NCBI RefSeq assembly: GCF_013409645.1
Contig: NZ_JACCBG010000001.1
Span: 620,001 to 684,000 of the forward strand
Direction of reading: 5' to 3'
Source: Nocardioides panaciterrulae
Lineage (GTDB): Bacteria; Actinomycetota; Actinomycetes; Propionibacteriales; Nocardioidaceae
DNA length: 64,000 nt
Made by a program: the position numbers and the translations under genes. Numbering within the stretch: position 1 is the stretch's first letter; each line of letters starts with the position of its first letter. The notes beneath the pieces are model-generated. The model saw nothing but the letters and a program-made list of their open reading frames with translations, was not told the origin of the DNA and searched no databases. This document shows, in pieces, positions 59,572 to 64,000 of this stretch.

Positions 59572-61155
59572 TCAGCCGTCGCGACCCAGGTCGGCGTGCG
59601 CCTCGCGCAGCTGGCGCTTGAGGATCTTGCCGCTCGGGTTCTTCGGCAGCGCGTCGGCGACCACGACGTACTTGGGCGCCTTGAAGTGGGCCAGCACCGA
59701 CCGGCTGTGCTCGATGACCTGCTCGGCCGTCAGCGTGCTGCCCTCCTTGGGGACGACCACCGCGGTGACCGCCTCGACCCAGTGCGGGTGGCTGATCCCG
59801 AAGACCGCGACCTCGGCGACCCCCTCGAGCCGGTAGATCGCCTCCTCGACCTCGCGGCTGGCGACGTTCTCCCCGCCGGACTTGATCATGTCCTTCTTGC
59901 GGTCCACGACGTAGAGGCGGCCGGCGTCGTCGACGTAGCCGAGGTCGCCGGAGTGGAACCAGCCGCCCCGGAACGCCTCGGCGGTCTTCGCCTCGTCGCG
60001 GTAGTAGCCGAGCGTCGCGTGCGGGGAGCGGTGCACGATCTCGCCGACCGTGCCGACGGGCACCGGCCGGTCGAGGTCGTCGACGATCCGGGTCTCGACG
60101 TTGAGCGCGGCGCGGCCGGCGGATCCGGCGTACTCCAGCTGCTCGTCGGGGCCCAGGATCGTGGCCAGCGGCGCCATCTCGGTCTGGCCGTAGAAGTTCC
60201 ACAGGTCCACGTCGGGCAGCCGGCGCTGGATCTCCTTGAGCACCTCGACCGGCATCGGCGAGGCGCCGTAGTAGCCCTTGCGCAGGCTGGAGAGGTCGGT
60301 GCCGTCGAAGTCGGGGCAGCGCAGCAGCCCGATCCACACCGTCGGCGGGGCGAAGAACTTCGTCACCCGGTGCTCCGCGATCGCGCGCAGGATCGCCCGC
60401 GGCTCGGGGGCGGGCAGGATCACGCTGGTCGCGCCGAGGTAGACGTCGGTGCCGAGGAAGCAGTCCAGCTGCGCGCAGTGGTAGAGCGGCAGCGTGTGCA
60501 GCTCGACGTCGTCGGCGGTCATGTTGCCGTCGACGGCGCAGGAGACGTACTGCCACAGCAGCGACCGGCTCGACAGCAGCGCGCCCTTGGGTCGGGACTC
60601 GGTGCCGGAGGTGAACATCATCCGCACCGGGTCGTCGTCGGCGACCGGGACCTCCGGGGCAGGGCCGTCGTGCTCGAGCCAGCCCGCGAGGTCGGTCCAG
60701 CCGGCGGGGGCGGCGGCCGCGTCCTGCAGGCGTACGACGACCCGCGTGGCCACGCCGCCACCGGCGGCCGCGAGCGCCCGCTCGGCCGTGGGCACCAGCG
60801 CGTCCTCCACGACGAACGCGGCCGCGCCGGAGTGGTCGAGGATGAACGCGATCTCCTCCGCGCCCAGCATGAAGTTCACCGGCACCAGCACCACGCCGAC
60901 CCGGGCGGCGGCGAAGTTCAGCACCGCGAACTGCCAGCAGTTGTGGCACAGCAGCGCCAGCCGGTCGCCCTTGGCCAGCCCCGCCGCGGCGATCGCGGCC
61001 GCGGTCCGGTCCACCACCGCGTCGAGCTCGGCGAAGGTCAGCCGGGTCGACCCATCGACGATCGCGAGCCGGTCCGGGGTGCGGCGCGCCGTACGCCGGG
61101 GCAGGTCGCCGAGCGACTGCTGGCGGGCGTGGGTGACGAGCTCCTCGACCGGCAT
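59572..61155 (-). CDS. Acyl-CoA synthetase (AMP-forming)
   Basis: 527 residues. MMFTSGTESRPKGALLSS is the P-loop, NFYGQTEMAP the adenylate motif, and GWFHSGDLGYVDDAGRLYVV plus RKKDMIKSGGENV the hinge region. PSGKILKRQLRE carries the catalytic Lys. It activates a carboxylic acid to its CoA ester. Length and wording fit a medium- or long-chain fatty acyl or aryl acid ligase. ATG 61155 has GGAGGGAG six bases upstream. The exact acid is unknown. Confidence 0.92.
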   Translation of the reverse strand: MPVEELVTHARQQSLGDLPRRTARRTPDRLAIVDGSTRLTFAELDAVVDRTAAAIAAAGLAKGDRLALLCHNCWQFAVLNFAAARVGVVLVPVNFMLGAEEIAFILDHSGAAAFVVEDALVPTAERALAAAGGGVATRVVVRLQDAAAAPAGWTDLAGWLEHDGPAPEVPVADDDPVRMMFTSGTESRPKGALLSSRSLLWQYVSCAVDGNMTADDVELHTLPLYHCAQLDCFLGTDVYLGATSVILPAPEPRAILRAIAEHRVTKFFAPPTVWIGLLRCPDFDGTDLSSLRKGYYGASPMPVEVLKEIQRRLPDVDLWNFYGQTEMAPLATILGPDEQLEYAGSAGRAALNVETRIVDDLDRPVPVGTVGEIVHRSPHATLGYYRDEAKTAEAFRGGWFHSGDLGYVDDAGRLYVVDRKKDMIKSGGENVASREVEEAIYRLEGVAEVAVFGISHPHWVEAVTAVVVPKEGSTLTAEQVIEHSRSVLAHFKAPKYVVVADALPKNPSGKILKRQLREAHADLGRDG

Positions 61156-61352
61156 CGCGATCTCCCTCCGGGGCGTGGGTGTGCTGGCCGTCACCGTAGT
61201 GCGGTCGGGTTGGCGGTGGGTCGGTTCCGGCCCCCCGGGCGCTGCGGGTGCGCGGTCGGGCCGGCACCCGCGGCTCGCGCGCCTCCTCGAGTGGCCTCCG
61301 TCCTCGACCTGGGAATGCCTCCGGGGGCTGCCGGCGGCACTACCGTGAGGCC

Positions 61353-61997
61353 ATGCGACTCGACTGGATCCCCGCCTCGGCCGCCGCCTTCGTGACCGGC
61401 GCCATGGCGCTGACCTTCGGCTCGCTGCTGATGCCCGCGGGGGGCTCCACCTCGGACACACTGCAGGTCGCGCGCACCCAGGACGGCCGTTGGCTGGCCG
61501 CCGCGGTCATCTTCTTCATCGCCGCCGTGGCCCTGACCCTGGGCCTGCCGGCGGTGATGAGCCTGTTCGAGCGGCGCGGCCGCGGCCTGGCGATGGTCGG
61601 CACCGTGGTGCTGGCCGTGGGCTTCCTGGGCACGGCCGGCTACTCGATGCTGATCGTGTTCTTCCGCGCGATCGCGCTCCACGGCGGGCTGAGGGGGCCC
61701 CGGCTCGAGGACATCGTCCACGACCAGGGCCTGACGATCTTCCTCTACGGCTGGATCGCCGGCTTCTACCTCGGCGAGCTGCTGCTGGCCGTGGCGCTGC
61801 TGCGCGCCCGCGTCACCCCGCGCTGGGTGCCGGCGGCCCTGATCGCGCACGTCGCGTCGATCGTGCTGAACCCGGTGCTCCCGCACGCGGTGTCCTCCGC
61901 GCTGGTGCTGCTGGTCGCCGTCGGCTTCGCCGGGGTGGCCATCGAGGCGGTCACCCGCGACAACAACCGGCGCCGGGCGACGCCGATCCTGCTCTGA
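61353..61997 (+). CDS. DUF4386-like six-helix membrane protein
   Basis: 214 residues with about six helices: an N-terminal WIPASAAAFVTGAMALTFG, then a polar loop (SDTLQVARTQDGRW), then VVLAVGFLGTAGYSMLIVFF, a loop with LEDIVHDQG, LYGWIAGFYLGELLLAVALL and a last pair near 165-205. The layout resembles DUF4386-type proteins. TACCGT at 61341-61346 is six bases before the ATG, so it is leaderless. Function unknown. Confidence 0.7.
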   Translation: MRLDWIPASAAAFVTGAMALTFGSLLMPAGGSTSDTLQVARTQDGRWLAAAVIFFIAAVALTLGLPAVMSLFERRGRGLAMVGTVVLAVGFLGTAGYSMLIVFFRAIALHGGLRGPRLEDIVHDQGLTIFLYGWIAGFYLGELLLAVALLRARVTPRWVPAALIAHVASIVLNPVLPHAVSSALVLLVAVGFAGVAIEAVTRDNNRRRATPILL

Positions 61998-62034
61998 ACC
62001 CGGACCGGTCTGAACCCGGACCGGCGGGTAGCGG

Positions 62035-62823
62035 TCAGCCCAGGTCGGCGGCGAGGGCGGCGCCGACCTCCTGCAGCAGCGGCACGGCCCGGGCGACCAG
62101 TTCCTCGGTCATGCGGGTGGCCGGCCCCGAGACCGACAGCGCCAGCCGGGTGGGCACGTCGGGGACGGGTACGGCGACGCAGCGCACCCCCACCTCCTGC
62201 TCGCCCTCGTCGAGGGCGTAGCCGTGCTCCGCGGCCCAGACGAGCTGGCGGGCGAACTCCTCAACGTCGGTGACGGTGTTCGCGGTGTGATGCGGCATGC
62301 CGGTGCGGGCCAGGATCTCGCGCACCTGCTCCGGCGGCATCGTGGCCATCATCGCCTTGCCCACCGCGGTGCAGTGGGGCAGCACCCGGCGCCCGACCTC
62401 GGTGAACATCCGCATCGAGTGCCGCGACTGCTGCTGGGCGACGTAGACGACCTCGTCGCCGTCGAGCATCGCCAGGTTGGCGGACTCGCCGAGCTCGCGG
62501 GCCAGGCGGGCCAGGTGCGGCCTGGCCCAGACGCCGAGCATGTGCGAGGAGCTCTCCCCGAGGCGGATCAGCCGCGGGCCGAGGGCGTAGCGGCGCGACT
62601 CGTCCTGACGCAGGTAGCCCAGGTCGACCAGGGTGCGCAGCAGCCGGTGGATGGTCGGCAGCGGCAGCCCCGACTCCGCCGCCAGCTGGGAGAGGCCCAG
62701 GACGCCGCCGTGGTCGGCCATGGACTCCAACAGCCCGAAGGCGCGCTCGACGGACTGGACGCCGCCCGTGCGGCCGCGCCCGGCCGCTTCGTCCGGCGTG
62801 GCCGCCTCGGCGCTGGTCGCCAT
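62035..62823 (-). CDS. IclR-family transcriptional regulator
   Basis: 262 residues. The winged helix at about 20-85 has SVERAFGLLESMADHG, LSQLAAESGLPLPTIHRLLR and LVDLGYLRQD; the effector domain (about 95-258) has HCTAVGKAMMATMP and DEGEQEVGVRCVAVPV. The closest well-known relatives regulate glyoxylate or allantoin use (AllR/IclR). AGGAGG is five bases before ATG 62823. It diverges from the aldolase-like gene, whose control region holds two palindromes. Confidence 0.93.
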   Translation of the reverse strand: MATSAEAATPDEAAGRGRTGGVQSVERAFGLLESMADHGGVLGLSQLAAESGLPLPTIHRLLRTLVDLGYLRQDESRRYALGPRLIRLGESSSHMLGVWARPHLARLARELGESANLAMLDGDEVVYVAQQQSRHSMRMFTEVGRRVLPHCTAVGKAMMATMPPEQVREILARTGMPHHTANTVTDVEEFARQLVWAAEHGYALDEGEQEVGVRCVAVPVPDVPTRLALSVSGPATRMTEELVARAVPLLQEVGAALAADLG

Positions 62824-62937
62824 GGGTCCTCCTGCTTTCCGTATGCCGAAACCCTATGCAGCCGGGTGGCCGTCCCTCCGGGTGGCCGTTGATCCGGGTA
62901 GGCGGTCGTGGCCGGCGCCGCCGGGGCCTTGCGCGGC

Positions 62938-62988
62938 TTCCGCGGAACAGATATTACTGTCCGCATCACGAAATCAACAGTCTGTTGA
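62938..62988. promoter_or_regulatory. Palindromes between the IclR gene and its divergent target
   Basis: TTCCGCGGAA at 62938-62947 is a perfect ten-base palindrome. TCAACAG (62974-62980) and CTGTTGA (62982-62988) are a perfect seven-base inverted repeat around one base. The AT-rich GATATTACT between them is the likely promoter. IclR proteins bind such short palindromes. Confidence 0.6.
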
Positions 62989-63078
62989 AGGTGGATGATG
63001 TCCGGACCTCCTCCGCCCCGACGGCCGCTGGGGGCCGCGCGGTCGACCAGCACCCCAGCACGAGCACCGAGGAGAGAA

Positions 63079-64000
63079 GTGAGCGACAACGTGGACAATC
63101 GGGTCATCGTGCCCGCCGGCCTCGGCGAGGAGCTCGACCGGCTGCTGGCCGAGGACGACGCGCACCTCGCCGCGGCGTACCCGGGTGATCGCGGCGTGCG
63201 CCAGCCGGTGCACACGGTCTACGTCCCGGCCGACCGGTACGCCGCGACCACCGTGGCCGACTGGGGCCGCGCCGGTCTCGCGGCGCTCGACGAGCACGCG
63301 CCCGACGCCGCCGCGGTGGCCGCGGCCTGGGGCCTGGACCCGGCGCTGGCCGTCGAGGTGCACGCGGCGGTGCGCCGCAAGCTCGCCGAGCAGCCGATCG
63401 AGGACCTGCGCATCGACCTCGAGGACGGCTTCGGCGTCCGGCCCGACGAGGAGGAGGACGCGGTCGTGGTCGCGGCCGCGCGGGCCCTGGCCGCGTCGGT
63501 AAGGGCCGGCGCGGCGGCGCCCTTCCACGGCATCCGGTTCAAGAGCCTCGAGGCGCCCACCCGCGCCCGGGGGCTGCGCACGCTCGCGCTCTTCGTCGGC
63601 GAGCTGGTCGCGGCCGGCGAGGGTGTCGGGGGTCTCGGAGATCTTGGGGGACTGGTCGTCACGCTGCCCAAGGTCACCTCGGTGGCCCAGGTCGAGGCGA
63701 TGGTCGTCGCGTGCGGCCGGCTGGAGCAGGAGCACGGCCTGGCGCCGGGCAGCCTGCGCTTCGAGATCCAGGTCGAGACGCCGCAGTCGATCCTGGGCGC
63801 GGACGGCACGCTGCTGGTCGCGCGGATGATCCACGCGGGGCAGGGGCGGGTGACCGGGCTGCACTACGGCACCTACGACTACTCGGCCTCGTGCGGGATC
63901 GCCGCGGCGTACCAGTCCATGGAGCACCCGGCGGCCGACCACGCGAAGGCGATCATGCAGGTCGCCGCCGCCGGGACGGGCGTGTTCGTGTCCGACGGGT
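63079..64000 (+). CDS. DUF6986 aldolase-like protein (partial, runs off window)
   Basis: 307 codons up to the right edge. VHTVYVPADRYAATTVADWG is followed by LRIDLEDGFGVRPDEEEDA, then FKSLEAPTRARGLRTLALFV, TLPKVTSVAQVEAMVVACGR, FEIQVETPQSILG and GLHYGTYDYSAS. This is the DUF6986 group of HpcH/HpaI-like aldolases, where the Glu-Asp pair after LRIDL and the later Glu bind a metal. In related genomes (from memory) it lies near malate synthase and allantoin or glyoxylate genes. GTG 63079 follows GGAGAG. IclR is divergent to it. Confidence 0.82.
   Translation, partial: MSDNVDNRVIVPAGLGEELDRLLAEDDAHLAAAYPGDRGVRQPVHTVYVPADRYAATTVADWGRAGLAALDEHAPDAAAVAAAWGLDPALAVEVHAAVRRKLAEQPIEDLRIDLEDGFGVRPDEEEDAVVVAAARALAASVRAGAAAPFHGIRFKSLEAPTRARGLRTLALFVGELVAAGEGVGGLGDLGGLVVTLPKVTSVAQVEAMVVACGRLEQEHGLAPGSLRFEIQVETPQSILGADGTLLVARMIHAGQGRVTGLHYGTYDYSASCGIAAAYQSMEHPAADHAKAIMQVAAAGTGVFVSDG

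Noticed and set aside
1..64000. tRNA, rRNA or known riboswitch genes
   Set aside because: Intergenic regions were read for cloverleaf arms and typical conserved boxes; none was convincing by eye.

Overview
The window is high-GC DNA from an actinobacterium. The gene content (an F420-dependent NADPH reductase, WXG100-type secreted proteins, a DevS-like GAF kinase, ANTAR, MarR, IclR and LAL-LuxR regulators, many GTG starts, TANNNT -10 boxes and leaderless genes) fits the Nocardioidaceae, most likely Nocardioides. That placement is inference from style and not from a marker gene. No rRNA, tRNA or CRISPR array was seen.

Layout. (1) 1-3.5 kb: the tail of a low-molecular-weight phosphatase, a TauE/SafE permease and the sulfate adenylyltransferase pair cysD-cysN. 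(2) 3.7-15.2 kb: an exopolysaccharide locus. Its left two thirds (3.5-12.2 kb) is visibly less GC-rich than the flanks and holds glycosyltransferases, a flippase, a nucleotide-sugar dehydrogenase, a decayed membrane protein and a decayed ISL3 transposase. A GC-rich DUF1972 glycosyltransferase and the initiating polyprenyl glycosylphosphotransferase close it. (3) 15.6-17.5 kb: three tandem copies of a small unknown protein, a tiny membrane protein and a larger membrane protein. (4) 17.6-31.2 kb: a carbon/redox region with an enolase-superfamily enzyme, a pyruvate-oxidase-like ThDP enzyme, a YdiJ-like FAD/FeS dehydrogenase, a sugar porter, and a GH15-SDR-unknown-glucose dehydrogenase operon beside a MarR regulator. 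Three of its promoters share the same long motif. (5) 31.4-37.0 kb: galE, a cell-wall amidase and a small WXG100/type VII-like effector locus. (6) 37.1-44.2 kb: a cofactor group (F420 reductase, FolP2-like, LigB-like, RibD-C-like), a YceH-methyltransferase fusion and cytochrome bd oxidase, with three arrays of one tandem repeat between them. (7) 44.4-64 kb: an OBAP/DUF1264 protein, CoA transferase, sensor kinase, GAF-ANTAR regulator, K+ channel, a large LuxR regulator, several membrane proteins, acyl-CoA synthetase, and an IclR regulator divergent from an aldolase-like enzyme that runs off the window.

How it works together. The GH15 operon can release glucose and oxidise it. The YdiJ-like enzyme and the pyruvate-oxidase-like enzyme can pass electrons from a 2-hydroxyacid and then pyruvate to the respiratory chain. 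With the sugar porter they appear to be co-regulated through AATCTGTGCG-N5-GCAT-N15/16-GGGTAY promoters, whose -10 resembles that of SigF/SigB stress sigma factors. The most unusual items are this promoter set, an 88-bp near-perfect inverted repeat at 58.5 kb, three GTTGAGTTGGGCC repeat arrays, and two families of small paralogous proteins with no function I recognise.
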